This document shows positions 10,085 through 22,729 of a stretch of DNA of 64,000 bases, piece by piece. The stretch's first letter is position 1. Each line of letters opens with the position of its first letter. Origin of the DNA: Cyathus striatus. Its lineage: Eukaryota > Basidiomycota > Agaricomycetes > Agaricales > Nidulariaceae. The notes beneath the pieces were generated by a model. That model saw nothing but the letters and a program-made list of their open reading frames with translations. It made no database searches and was not told the origin of the DNA. Both the position numbers and the translations under genes were made by a program. The DNA is taken from NCBI GenBank assembly GCA_025738555.1, contig JAOVFP010000015.1, positions 2,046,001 to 2,110,000 on the forward strand, in the 5' to 3' direction.

Positions 10085-11345
10085 TTACACCTGACATTGT
10101 GTTAAAACTTGCTGTATATAGTCCGAGATTAGACGGTGTGTCACAGTCGTAGGGAGCCTACGATTCGAAGTTGAACCAAACATGAGCTTTTATCATCACA
10201 ACATTTATTACACACCCAGACATCCAGTAAAAGCTTTTGTCGGGGTTTGTGCAGCATCCTTCCGTGCTATTATCTTGCGTCAGGCATGTCCCAGCATTAT
10301 CATATCCGAAGGCCGCAGCTCCTGGGGTGGGCCCAAGAACACCTTTCCAAAGCGTGGAAAGGTCCGCGAATGCAATATTTAAGCCAATCAGTTTCCGGAA
10401 ACTATTAACTCCAGCAAAGACCTGTGATTTGTATTCTTCACCAAATGCAGAAGTCATTCCTCGGCCGTAATTGTCAATGATAAGGACATTTTTGGCGAAA
10501 ATTGGTGAGGAGGCCAGGCGGAGGATTGTATAAAGAACATTGCCATATATATTCTGCGGGTTTGTCGTATTAGTTTCTGAAAACGAGTCCTTTCAGCCTT
10601 GCATCGCATATGGGATCAATAAACGCACTTAGAGCCAGTTCATAGTCCCTGAAGTGGTTCGATTAGATGAAACTAAATGTGCACCAAAAGCTCACTCAAT
10701 TCCGAAAAACACTGTGTATAGTGTCGTTACTGGGTCCGGCCTAGGAATGCCACCGATGAAAGTATTTGCTGGGGAGTACAGGCGGTAGGTACACTCAATA
10801 AATACAACTTAATGCCTACCTTGCGTCAGGAAGTCGGTTCCAGGAGTCAACTTCAGACTTGGCCACTGGGTAGAATCTACCACTGCACCGGCATACTTTG
10901 GAGACACTTTATAACCCTACGTCTTTTCTTTCTTGAATAATCTTATGAGCTTACTGCGTAATCACGAAGGGTGGCATTTGCCGCCTCTGACAAATATTCT
11001 GCCCATACTTTGCCATTGCTCATGCGACCTCCTGCCGTTGGATTAGGAGGATTGACCTCGGGGAGAGGAAGCGATTCGCCACCACTAGCTCCACCGAACG
11101 TATAAGAGTCCTATTAACGAGCATCCTGAGCTACAAAGCATCTGTGTAAGATGTAAACTCACCCCAAATGAAACAATTGTTTTATATTGGCTCAGGTCGG
11201 GATTGACGCCAGCATTAACATCTGCTGGACTTCCTGTAAGGGAGCCGCAATTAGGGCTCACAGCGAGGTGTACATCATCCTGCGGAAGGACTACGCTGGA
11301 AATCACTGGAATGAACGCAAATAGTAGAGATATTACGTAGTGCAT
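10085..11345 (-). CDS. secreted GDSL/SGNH esterase-like protein (CE16-type), catalytic residues altered
   Basis: Family members are secreted serine esterases that remove acetyl groups from plant cell-wall sugars. The protein starts MHYVISLLFAFIPVISS, a clear signal peptide. Block I is FGDSYTFGG with the nucleophile Ser, formed across an intron. Next come RMSNGKVWAEYLSE, then FFGIEDYELALS where block III normally reads GxND, ending FYWMSGLPTTVTHRLISDY...QCQV. In the family the last block normally reads SGHP, with the His as catalytic base; the spliced sequence here gives Leu. At least six introns are needed. The final intron was chosen because it yields the conserved THRLISDYIQQVL tail. Both the oxyanion Asn and the catalytic His therefore look replaced, so the protein may be inactive. 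A TATA box lies 54 bases upstream of the ATG. The next gene upstream, also on the minus strand, is the GH51 enzyme. Confidence 0.8.
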
Positions 11346-11398
11346 CCTAACTCGGTAGAATGACAATATGTAGGCACATAAAATGTCTGTCAGTCCTG

Positions 11399-11406
11399 TA
11401 TTTATA
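11399..11406 (-). promoter_or_regulatory. TATA box of the esterase-like gene
   Basis: The minus strand reads TATAAATA about 54 bases before the ATG at 11345, a usual distance for a fungal core promoter with a short leader. Confidence 0.55.
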
Positions 11407-11636
11407 CCCTCACCGTAGATTACTGCATTACATATGCGTCGTACCGCACGGACATCTTCAGTGAATGCGATTTAACGCAAGCTTGCCGTGTATTTTCCGC
11501 ATTTCAATGCAGATTATTCCGCTAGTGGCCGACTTTTAAGCCCTTAGCACACGTGAGCGAACTTCGCCAGGGAAGATCAACTTATAAATTTAGATAGGAC
11601 GACAAAAGAGCGGACAACATTATAGTCCGTCCAGTG

Positions 11637-14600
11637 TTAAAATCTAGATATTTCTAGGACATTCGAAAGAGCACCTTCACCAAAGCCAGGGCTCAGAAAT
11701 GACAGTACTGTTACACTCATAGCTGGGAATGTGTAGTTGAGCCTATCCGTCTGAGGAATCGCGAAAGTAGTATCAAGTGGTATGATTAACTCCGGTTCGT
11801 CCAGTGTATTGGAGATGTTGAATTGGCCAGTTATCGGGCTTAGACTGGGTGAGCTGAGCGTTGATGCTGTACCCAGGCCTGCGATGTCGAAGTCTAAAAA
11901 GATATTTGCCACTAGGTCAGCCTCTCCTGCGTTGGCGACCTGTGCCACAGCGTAACGATTAGCAAGGGACTCAGTTAGATTTACTTGTCACGACTTACCT
12001 TCAAGAAAATAACATTTGTTTCATTGTTGAAGCTCGCTACCCAAAATAGTGGCGCAGAGTCCATGGTAGAAGGTGGAGATGTTACAAGAACGTGGGTTCC
12101 CCGGCTAGTGCTGAACAACTACATATGTGCGAAGGATGAACTGGTGGTATATTAAGGGACAGTGTCGGCGAAAGGACTAACTTGTTGAACATAGTAGGAA
12201 GTAGATTTTACAAGCCGGCTTGCGTCATAGGTCAAAATGTCAGGTGTCCATTGATAACCCCTGATATGTTGTAGGCTGTGAAGTGGATCACAATTGAGCC
12301 AAATTTTCAAGGTAACATGTGCAGATTCATATACCTAGGCGCGTCTGCAGAAACATGTGATTAGTTACTAATATGTGCGAATGTGTATCCTTGTCTAAGG
12401 TTACTTACAAGCAGACGCAAATACAACGTCCGAGTTTCGTTCCATTCCAGTCATGAAAGCGGCCTCCGCCACAGAGCCTTGTAAAGTAGGGTAAGGTAAT
12501 CGTCCAGTCGGAAATTGACCCAGAGCATCGGAATCATTTGTAGAAGTTACTTTAGGTGCAAATTGACGTTGTAATTTCTTATACCAGTGATAGGGTATGA
12601 GCTCTGACCTGCATATTCACCTAAAAGGATCCTTAGCACACAAGTAAGTATGGATATGATGTTGGCTACGCACCAATAAAGAATTGCGTGCCATTCCTAG
12701 GATAATCATCAAACAAAAATGCATTCGTCGTGAACCAGGATGGGGAGTTGTACATGTGAAAATCAACTGTAGAAGAACAGGCGTTAGATAAGTGTTCATG
12801 TATAAAAAGACGGCACGAACTTTTCTTATAAGCAGGTTCGAGCGCAGTGGAAGGCAAACTTGTAGCTATAAACTCCATTTGAGGGAACTTTGTGCTGATG
12901 GCCGTGACAAAGGCTTTCCAACGATAGGCAGCGTATCTAGCGAAATACAGACATATGATGGAGAGCAAATGCACATATGGAAGAGGCCTACGATTCTGGT
13001 TGGAACTACAAATTGAAAAAGGTGACTACAAGACAAAGAGAGAAATTAGAGAACCAACCTGGTCTTCATTCCCTCTACAAAATAAGATTGTAAGTAGTCA
13101 GCGGAAAGTAGTAATTGAGTCTTGACATACATTTCAATAAATCGGAGTGCATAAGGTTCGGTCCGCCCTAAGCTAGCCCGCAATTTCCCGTATGTTGTGG
13201 TTTTGGGATCTCCTACAATGAATTCAATTTCATTAAGCACGTCGTCAATATATGGTTGAAGTTCCTCCTCAGGAACTATAGGCCATGTTGAGAGATCTGA
13301 GTAGTTTGCAGTTGCAATTCCATCCCAAACGCCTGAAAATATGTGTAAGGACAACCAAAGAGCAAGTTCCAAATAAAGTTCACCGAGAATGGGTTCCTGT
13401 TCAAGAAATTACTTCCTAAAGTACAGCATATCAAGAAGGTCAATAGCTTACTGCTTCCAAATCCTCAGCCCAGTTCAAATATTCTAGAAGACCCTGTAAG
13501 ACTGTACGTTGGCAACTGAGCCTAGTAACAGGTGGTCTATGTGACTTACAAGTCCATCAGTGTTGGAATATCCTATCAGAACCTGATTAGAGGATTAGAT
13601 ATAGTTGGAGAGGATTCTCTTACCCCAGTCGGCAGTCCTTCCAGGTCGATTTTCAAGTCTATGAATCGTGGCACATGATTGCCTTCTGATAAGATAAAAG
13701 AAACGTACGGCCCAATAGTTTCGTTCCATTTCCATCTCTCTGTAAAGCTTTGTCCCTATCGCGGATTCAATAAAACAACACAGAAAAGAAACTACAGGCG
13801 ACAACCTCGAGGTTGTTTCCTCCTGGGAAACGCCAAATAGAGGGTCGAGTTGCAGCTAGAGCTTCTGCTAAATCAATGCGCATGCCATTTTCCCTACCTC
13901 TAAAAGTCGGGGGAAATAGGGAGAACAATCCAAAGTAAATAGTTTTCCCTGCAGCTGACTTTCCGTCGACAGAAACGTTTAAAACATTGTTGTCGTCCGG
14001 AGCAGATGCTGTAGGTTCAAATTGAAAAGTGAACTTTTTCCAATCTTTGGACACCCCGCTGATGACTTTCGAAGCGAATACAGTCCCTTGAGATGATTTC
14101 AGTGAAACAGTGATAGCCCCGTTGAAGCTGTCCGATTTGGCGTAGAAAGAACCACCATAACTCCATCCACTCTGGACTTTAATGCCTAAAGTGCGAGGCT
14201 TAACGTGGCAAAGTAGGGACGATATGTAAATAAACTGCCTCACCCCAGTATCCTGTGTTTTCAAACCCAATGGGACCTGTGACAACCTTGGGAATGCGAA
14301 CTTGCAGGCTGTTCGGCAATGAATCGGAAACTCCTTTTGTCTTGTCCGTTACTGACAACCAGGGTCCATTAAAAGGCTGCCAGCCAGTTAAGCTATCATA
14401 ATAAACATCTATAAAAAAAACAACTCCGAAAAGTATGACTCCATGTACGCACGCATTTTGCGTTCCCGGAATGACGGCCTGAAAAGCGCGGTTTTGCAAC
14501 AACTCCCCTTACGCAGTTGAATCAATGAAGATGTATGGAAAATCCAAAATCCTAATAATACCATATAGACCACCATCTCCACTATATCATGTTGAACATG

Positions 14601-14867
14601 CGTTAGTTCCCGTAACAGATTTTTCCAGTGAACTTCAGCTTGCCTGTGATTGACATCCTGATTGGTGATCCAACGCTGTTACTTCTTCGGAGAAATGGAT
14701 AAGTTGAAAAAACTCACCTCCCACATATAGCCATATAATGTCTGAGGAATTTCATGTGAAAGGTTTGTTGTTAGACGTAAATTTAATGCACTGGGAGCGG
14801 TAAGCTCTGCGTGCACGACATAGGCCAATGCGAACCCCAACACTAATGCAAGACGAACTGGAGCCAT
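11637..14867 (-). CDS. secreted alpha-L-arabinofuranosidase, glycoside hydrolase family 51
   Basis: GH51 enzymes release arabinose from arabinan and arabinoxylan with retention of configuration. The product begins MAPVRLALVLGFALAYVVHA (signal peptide). It continues LYGYMWE, then DVNHSGDGGLYAELLQNRAFQ, a carbohydrate-binding-like beta domain (SVTDKTKGVSDSLPNSLQV) and MRIDLAEALAATRPSIWRFPG of the TIM barrel. The acid/base Glu lies in IGNEDQ, created by an intron near 13.1 kb. The nucleophile Glu lies in FIGEYA near 12.6 kb, also split by an intron. A C-terminal beta sandwich ends LSFLSPGFGEGALSNVLEISRF. Both catalytic residues are present and frames stay open across many short introns, so it looks functional. 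A 14-base microexon at 14644-14657 encodes DVNH. The start ATG at 14867 is fixed by the signal peptide. It is divergent from the DUF5695-like gene. Confidence 0.9.
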
Positions 14868-15739
14868 AAACCTCGGAAAATAAATCGTTAGATCTCTATA
14901 TTGTTCTAAACTTCCACGATCCCTTTATGAGTGTCCCCGGTCCATCGTTCTGCTCGCTTAAAGAACCACAGTCGGCAGCGGACCGCCTACGAATGAAGCT
15001 AATGGGCATATAGATGACATATGACCTGAAAACGCGTCTTCTAAGGTCTTCTTTCAATATCAAGATCAGAACAATTAACCGCCGTGAGTTTTTGCGAAGA
15101 AGCAAAGAAGAGATAGGATCGATGTCATATGTGTTTGTCTGCACATGATAAATGTGTCGTTACTCGTACGTCGTAGCTTGCCAATACATCATCGTCGGAA
15201 GGTGGTGGGCCCTTGGTGGGCCGCCAGCCAGAAGCGGAGTTAACATGTAGTTTCGGAAAAACGAGTGTGTCATGGAATGTGCATAGATTAGTTTAACAGA
15301 TAATGAGATTCCGCCCGCATAGTACTTGTAGCCTGTAGGTAGTGGTCACGGTGGAACCACCATTTGCTCTCCAGACAAATATAGCTTTGTTTGTTCATGC
15401 TTATCTTGAAGCTCATTGTCGCGTTAAGCCAACGGTTTCCCCAGGTCTCCCTTCGTTCAACATGGCTTCATCTTCTCTTCTACACTGTCAAATGAATCTT
15501 GTGATATGCTCCTGCATGATGTAACAATCCAGGCGAAGTTTTGCGGCAACCGCTGCCCGGATGAAGGGTACAAAAGGCGCGTCGGGAGGGCAGGCAATGA
15601 TAACAGTCCCCGCTCTATTTTTATTTGAGAAGTTGCTTTTTCTCTCAGATATCATCTTTGGTGGATATATACATGTTACCTATACTGTTGAGTAATATTC
15701 TTCATGTTTTTAATAGTAAATTTGACCAAGATGTTGCAG
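14868..15739. promoter_or_regulatory. divergent intergenic region between GH51 and the DUF5695-like gene
   Basis: This roughly 0.87 kb gap separates two secreted carbohydrate-active genes transcribed away from each other. It is therefore the likely shared upstream region controlling both. The first exon of the DUF5695-like gene, with its ATG, must also lie in its right part, but I could not place it. No coding sequence was recognised otherwise. Confidence 0.5.
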
Positions 15740-18718
15740 GGCAAGAGCCACGACCTGCTTCTATGCGGTCATTCTTACACTTCCTGCACTTAGCCATGCT
15801 CAGTCCGGAACTATAGGCTTGAATGATGGATTCCTCTCATTCAACACGTCTTCTTTTTCTGTTCAAATAATCAAAGATTCACAGCTGCTGTATTCTTTGA
15901 AGGCTAGATCCAATTCCACGTTCGATTTTATTCCTGCAGATCAGATGACACTTCGACAAAGTAATGGAAACTATCACTTGGGTGATATTACTTTCCGTGC
16001 AAGAAAAGTCGGTTCCACTGCTTGGGTTTCTGGGGACTCTTCAACCTCTCGGCGTAATGTCACAGCTCTTGCAGTTTCTGGATCTACCTTAGCAGCGTCA
16101 AACCTTTCTCCCACTTTACCTTCCACTTCATTATTGAATATTACGAGGCGTTGGGTGCTACAGGATAACCAACTTCAGCTTTTGTTTGACGTAAAAAACT
16201 CGCAGACGGTTCCTGTAGAGATTGGAGCTATAGGCGCACCTCTCGAATTTAACAATGTCAATTACTGTTATTCTGTTTTTATGGCTGGATTCTTACCCTT
16301 TTCTAGATATTCACCGATCGAACTGCTGCTCAGACGAACGAGCTTTGCAGTTTATTCGATCCATACATAGGTCAGGACGCCGGATACGTCCAAGTCACAC
16401 CCCTTCTTGGTACCAAGCCGCCCCTTGTAGTTTTGCCTGTCGGAAAATCACCTCTCGAAGGATGGCGATTTTTACCAGAATCGACCTCTGCTTCGCCTTT
16501 CTATCAGTCACAGACTTTCGAGGGGTTGTACGAATGGCAATTTCATACCTTAGCCTACGCGCAGAATGAATGGTCTTCGGTGACACCCTGGAATGCTCCT
16601 ACTTCTGCGACATTACAGCCTGGAGAGACGCGTACGTATGGACTGGAATTTCGACTTGCGCCTTCCATCCGCGAGATAGAGATCACCGTCCAAACCGCAA
16701 ATCGTCCTACGGCTGTTGGCATTCCAGGATATGTGCTTCCCATGGACCAGGATGGCAAACTTTTCCTTCATTCTCCATCTCAGGTGCAGACAATAAGTGT
16801 CAGTCCCGCTGGTGCACTCAGCTGGACTGCGAACACTGAAGCAAAGACGTCCGGATGGACTGGGTATACCATTACAGCTCATACATGGGGCCGTGCCCGT
16901 TTGTCAATTACGTATGCTGACGGAAGTCTGCAAACTGTACACTACTATATCACGAAGGCAGCTGTACAAGCTATTGGGGATCTCGGGAACTTCTTAACTA
17001 CTTCTCAGTGGTTTACTTCGACCTCTGATCCCTTCCGAAGGTCTCCCTCGGTGATCAGCTATGATCGCGAAGTGAATGCAATTGTTAAGGATGACCCACG
17101 AGCCTGGATCCCTGGACTCAGTGACGAAGCTGGTGCGGGATCATGGCTTGCGGCTACTATGAAGCAGTACGCGCAACCAACTGCGACTGAAGTTACAAAG
17201 CTTGAACAGTTCATCAATCAGACGCTCTGGGGCTCGATACAGAACACAGACGGTATGGTTTTCTGTGCCTATCCAGAGTAATTATCTCATTCTTCTTCAT
17301 TAAGGGTCTGTCAAAAAGGTATATTTATCTACGTTTACCAGTAACCCGTGGCCTCCAATTGAACATTCTTTTATTAGTCTGTTTATTACTATCAGCCTGC
17401 TTTGGTTCCTTCCTATAAGTATCCTTCAAGCATTGACTGGGGTAATTGGTGGTCATGGAATCAAGCAGACTCGTATGCTACTGACCGTGCCTATGATTAC
17501 GTCCATGTGACAGCTGCTTACTGGGCGCTTTATCGTGTGGCCCGTAACTATCCTTCTCTGGTAAAAACCCATACATGGCAATGGTACCTTAATCAAGCTG
17601 TCTTGACGGTGCAGTTCATGACTAACGGCCGCGTGGGGTACGCGACTGATGGCCTTATGGGTGAAACAGTGTTTTTACTTCTTCTGAATGACTTAAAGCA
17701 CGAGGGTCTGACCGCCAATTTTACTCTGGTTGAAAACAAAATGAAATCGCGGACCGCTACTTGGGGTAGCGAGCGTTATCCGTAAGATATTTCTTAAACT
17801 CAATCGCACATACGCTGAGTCATGTATAGGTTTGGGTCCGAGATGGCCTGGGATTCCACTGGCCAGGAAGGAGTCTATGCATGGAGCAAATATTTTAATG
17901 ATTCCAACACGGCAACGAATGCTCTGAATTCTATTCTCGCCTACCAGCCGCTTATCCCCCATTGGGGATACAATGGCAATGCAAGACGTTACTGGTGAGT
18001 CGGATATAGTTGTGGTTCTTAAACGTCTTTTCACTTCTGTCACAGGGACAACATCTATGGAGGAAAATTACAGCGGATAGAACGTCAAATACATCATTAT
18101 GGGAGTGGTTTGAATGCTCTGCCTCTAATCTCTGCATTTGAAACTTCCCCATCTGACTACTACCTGCTTCGCGTTGGACATGCTGGTCTAAGTGGCCCGC
18201 TTTCAAATATCGATCAAGGAGGATTCGCAGCCGCTTCTTTCCACTCCTTCGCAGACACGTTGAAGTGGGATGGATATTCAGGGGATTACGGCCCCAATTT
18301 ATCCGGGCATACGATGGGAATGGGGACGTACATTGTCAACCACCCCGACTTCGGATGGCAAGCCTTTGGTGGCAACGTAGTTTCCACTTCGCCTACGGTT
18401 CAAGTAAACATCCGTGATTCCATCCGTCGTCGCGTGTATATTGCACCTCTGGGACAGTTGTTGACACTGGACGCCGGTGCTTTCTCCGCGGTCAGTTTCA
18501 ACCCCAGCACTCTGTCAGTCGATGTCACTATCGTCCCCGCCCCAGAGGAAATTACAACCGCAGCAAAGGCGCCGAATGGCCGTCTTAGGATAGAGCAGAA
18601 GGCTGTAGTTGCTGGAGTGTCTCTCTTGAAACCATCAAACAGTCTCACGGTCGATGCTGGAACCTTTGTGGTGCCCTTCGTATCCGGGCAAGGCAAGGTC
18701 ACATTGACACCATCGTAA
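15740..18718 (+). CDS. secreted DUF5695-like protein, probable carbohydrate-active enzyme
   Basis: The first confirmed exon reads FYAVILTLPALSHAQSGTIG, the hydrophobic end of a signal peptide, then LNDGFLSFNTSSFSVQI. Later exons carry IFTDRTAAQTNELCSLFD, EGLYEWQFHTLAYAQNEW, GWTGYTITAHTWGRARL, SIDWGNWWSWNQADSYATD, HGTWGS-type linkers, DNIYGGKLQRIERQIHHYGSG and GDYGPNLSGHTMGMGTYI, ending GKVTLTPS. The Trp-rich block and its placement in an all-helical C-terminal half recall six-hairpin glycosidases and the DUF5695 family. The substrate is unknown. Introns fall near 16.26, 17.24-17.40 (with a probable 14-base microexon at 17305-17318), 17.78 and 18.0 kb. The ATG is not placed: the frame is closed upstream of 15726 and an acceptor sits at 15738. 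Neighbours suggest a role in arabinan or hemicellulose breakdown (inference). Confidence 0.7.
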
Positions 18719-18856
18719 AGACTTTCCAGATTGTAGTGTTATAACTATGAGTCTCATTGTAATAGTACAAAGGTGCGAAGTATATAGCGTTCGTGAATTC
18801 GTAACATCGTGGAACGCAACGCTGGTTGGTCCCATTCACCCATTCGTTTCCAATCA

Positions 18857-21591
18857 TTAGGCCTCGGAGCTTCGTTTTTCTTGAACTTCATGAACACTTT
18901 CAGTAGCTCCCTTCTTCTGCGCTTCGTAAGCCTGGTGAGCTTCCTCACTTAAATGAGGTCTCCATCCTGGCGAATTCCAGGGTTTTACGCCGGAGCGGTA
19001 CATCTCGTCAACCTATCCCAAAAATGTGTCAATTACAAGAACAAGGAACGGAGCTGTGAGACTTACCTCTTCCAGACTTAGACCCTTGGTCTCTGGGATG
19101 AAGAGGTAGACATATACATAACCGAAGAGTAACATGCCGAAGAAGATCAGTAAGATGAGAGGTCCAATTCTGGAACAAAGGTTAAATCAGTAAGTAGGTA
19201 ATATGCAGCAGAACCAGATTTTACGCACTTCGCGGCTATCCTAGGTGCGAAGAATGATAGAAGGAAATTCCATAACCTAAAGCAGCAGGTGTATCATTAG
19301 ATCCGAAAGCTAGTGGCTATGTAAGTATACAGACCAGTTTGTGGCACTTCCCAATGCAATACTTTTCGGGCGAACTCGCAACGGGAAAGATTCACCTAGA
19401 GAAGTATAAAATGGTAAGCCGCTATTCCTTTGGCTTGAAGACTTATTTACCCAGGTAGACCCATCTGAAAGTTATTGTCAATAGATATTAGTAAATCATG
19501 GTATGATTTACTTACGGAGTAGGTCCCCAGAAGATAGAGAAGGAAAAGACGTGTAACACCGCGAATGCGATTAAGGTGTCGCCTAAAAGGCATTTATTTA
19601 GTCACCGCCTTTCCAATTGTATGATAAATCCTTCCTTACCTCCTCGCTTGTTACGGACGGTAAGCTGATCCTTTGGAGTGAGCGGCGGAGCCAAGGTGAA
19701 ATGTCCAGCGAGTCCAGCCTATAATTCCATTGAAATGTCAGAAACGAGCTTCAAGTGAGAAGCATTTCTTTTATTCACAATGATTGAACAAGCAGCCTCG
19801 AGAAGCGAGCCAGTGAGAAGAGACTGCCGAACGCCCTCAGTACTTTCGAGTCTTCCAATGTTATCCAAATGTGTACTTACTCGACGACGCCCCCAAGATT
19901 CGATTAAATACTATTGGGGAAATCGTAAGGTATTGTCTTAGATGAAGCGCATGCAACGTACCAGAGCTGGGATCGTACCAATGACGGACACTGCACCCAG
20001 AATGACTTGAATGACATATGGGCTCAAGCTGACGAATTGAATGAGCACACAAAACACTCGGATAACAACGCGCGAACTTACTCTGTCCCTGCACTCTGAA
20101 AGAAGGTATCACCATAGTAGTCTATGCGTGATATGAGGCAAGTCCACTCTCAACATACTCAAAATAACTACTCACAATAGAAATTTTGGCCGTTGAGCTG
20201 CTGGATGAACTGTAGCATCATTCCGTTACCGGTACGCTTCCACAAGTTATTCCTAGTTGAGAAACATTCCGCCCAGGTGGCTTTACCGCCCTCGTTCTCC
20301 GCACGAATACCGTACTCGAGTTCATCAACAATTTCATCGACAAGAGTATCTTCCAGAGGAACACCATTAAGAGAGGCGATGACAGTGCGTGCTTCCTCGC
20401 GTCTCCCTGTCCCAAGGAGGTGACGTCTGAGAGAAATAATCAGCTGAGCATGTATGAAATGATACTAAACACAGCGGCGTACGGTGATTCCGGCAAGAAG
20501 AAGATGCCTGATAGCATGATAAGACCCCATACAAGCTGTAATCCTACAGGAACACGCCACGAAGCTGAACTATTTATACGATGGGTAGCAAGGTCGATAA
20601 TGTAACTAAGGAAAATCCTGGAAAGAACAAATCAGCGACATTCTTAACAGGAGGGTAGACTTGTCATACCCAACGATAATCTGAAGTTGGTACAAAACTA
20701 GTAGCGTGCCTCTTAAAGCTTTCGGGGCAGTTTCTCCATTATATAATCTGATTATCAGTGTCAGTACAGATGCATGAATGGCATCAAATGGCTTGACTAA
20801 CGGTACAATAGCTGCAGAGATATTATCATTAAGCAGGTTCATACTAAAAGCTGGGTCAACGAACCTGACAAAGCCCCCACTCCAAGTCCTGCAAAGAACC
20901 TGCCTACAGTTATCTGCGCGATGGAAAACTCGGTGGCTGTCTGGATTATAACACCGACAGTGAAGATGCCAGACCATATTAGAATAGATCCACGACGACC
21001 AAACCGATCAGATGTAAAAGCTTGACCAAGAGCGCCACTGTACAGCGTAGTTGGCTATGAGATGTTTTGGAAATATATAGAATGGAATGCACTAACACAA
21101 ATGTTCTGTAATGTTGCAAGTAAGAATCTGAAGCTTAACACAAAACGTGAACATACCCAGCAGACAGAAGAGACGTAATAATGGATTGTCGACTGCTCGA
21201 CAGGAAAAACTGCCCGTCTGGTCCTACTTCTCCGAAACGACGGATGAAATCTGGCATAATTAAACATCCCTATTTCTATCGTTAGAATGGTTTGCCATTC
21301 AGAATAATAAAAGAAGGATAAACACCGAAATGACACCAATATCATATCCGAATAAGAATCCTGAAGAAGAGGCAAGTTCTGGATAACAAAGTTTAGAAAA
21401 AGGAAATTATACGTAGGTTTGAGAACGTACATTATAAATCATTGCCTGACTAGTGCAAGCTAGTAACTACGCACCGCCTATGATAATGTTAGACGAAACC
21501 TGAGTGCACAAGACTACTGCTGGTACGAACCAAAAGCAATAAAAATCGCCAACTGAATAGCATAACGATTAGTTGGGATAGCCCTCGCCAT
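18857..21591 (-). CDS. MFS sugar transporter (hexose/pentose:proton symporter type)
   Basis: Twelve-helix sugar porters import mono- or oligosaccharides across the plasma membrane. Minus-strand exons give FLFGYDIGVIS (helix 1), MPDFIRRFGEVGPDGQ, SDRFGRRGSILIW (the D-R-x-G-R-R loop motif), VGRFFAGLGVGALS, ETAPKALRGTLLVLYQLQI (the PETxxxRG-type motif), LQFIQQLNGQNFY (helix 7 motif of fungal sugar porters) and IPETKGLSLEEVDEMYRSG near the C-terminus. It ends EAQKKGATESVHEVQEKRSSEA. About a dozen introns interrupt the gene. The first exon (MARAIPTNRYAIQLAIFIAFGS, ATG at 21591) joins the helix 1 exon through one or two small exons that I could not fix. It lies tail-to-tail with the DUF5695-like gene, 138 bases apart. 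Specificity cannot be read from sequence; arabinose is a context guess. Confidence 0.85.
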
Positions 21592-22729
21592 TACGGTGCG
21601 ATGTCCGTAGTACTGGAAAAGAATGGAGCGAGAAGAGAAGTCGGTTTCGACAGAATTCCCGCGGACTGTTTTAAGTCTGTAGACATCGTGGGCAGAGAGG
21701 CCACAAAATCCGACGTCTAGCAGAAAGAAGCACTGAAGGAAGGTACGTAGAGCATACGTAGAGCAGTCAGGTGGTTTCTGCGGTCCGTATAGCGGACCGG
21801 AAAACGTAAATTTGTAACAATCGCTTGCCAGTGAGAAAAGGTGAGAAAGCGGGGTTGTGCCGTTTATGTGTGGGGCTCCGCATGGAGAACTGGTTACCGC
21901 TCTGAGGAGCCCCGTAAGAAATGATATGTTCTGATATACCTATTTGAAGAAGTCTCCGTGAAAATAAACGATGATATAGACATATCCAGCGAAGGTTTCC
22001 CATCCTACGTCCGGTGAACTGCAGCCGTGGCTACCGAGCCCTACGTAGTATGTGGGTTCACAAGATTTGGCATCATACTACTGATCAGTGATGGGCGGTC
22101 GGTCGACGTGCATCCACATGCAATTATTACATATTGCGATGTATAAACAATACAAGGGGGAAGTTATATTCTGATCCTGAATGACCGGGGAACGAGAATA
22201 GCACTGAGAGTCTACATTGAGAGATAAGTAGGAGTAACAAAGGTAGTAGGCAAGATTGAGACGCAGCGCCTTGGGCAGCGCAATCATCGTCCACGTGAAG
22301 TCTATCTGTTTGGCACACACGTTGATGCACTTTGACCCAAACATTACCAAGCATCTATGTCACTGTCATCTGTCTTCGGACTCGGAGTCTTCTTCCTTGC
22401 CTCCTCAATCCCGTAGCTCTTGCTCTAGATCTGACCGAGCTTAATCATTTCGAGACTCATCAACAAAGCCCATATATTGGCAGAGATGATGCACGCAACT
22501 CCAAAAAAATTTCAAGTACGGATTTAGTGATTGTTCTACCGCTACGCTTGTGGACCTCTGCGACGAGGTTTGTCATCATAGCCAATAACGGTGCACAGCC
22601 GACATAGTAGGTCGGAAAGTTGAACATTCACATACATCTGTGATAACAGGTGCGGCTTAAACAACTCAGCGGGGAGGTCGCGTTACCTCTCGGATAACTT
22701 GGAGACTCCCATGACATCAAACGAGAAGT
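21592..22729. other. intergenic region upstream of the sugar transporter
   Basis: About 1.1 kb with only short overlapping frames. It should carry the transporter promoter on its left side and perhaps further decay products of the dioxygenase-like pseudogene on its right. No family match was recognised. Confidence 0.4.

Noticed and set aside
16395..16882. Open frames antisense to the DUF5695-like gene
   Set aside because: They overlap exons with conserved coding content on the plus strand and show no family resemblance; they are shadow frames.
22078..22354. Two overlapping minus-strand frames with hydrophobic runs
   Set aside because: Neither continues through plausible splice sites and no family is recognised; treated as intergenic.
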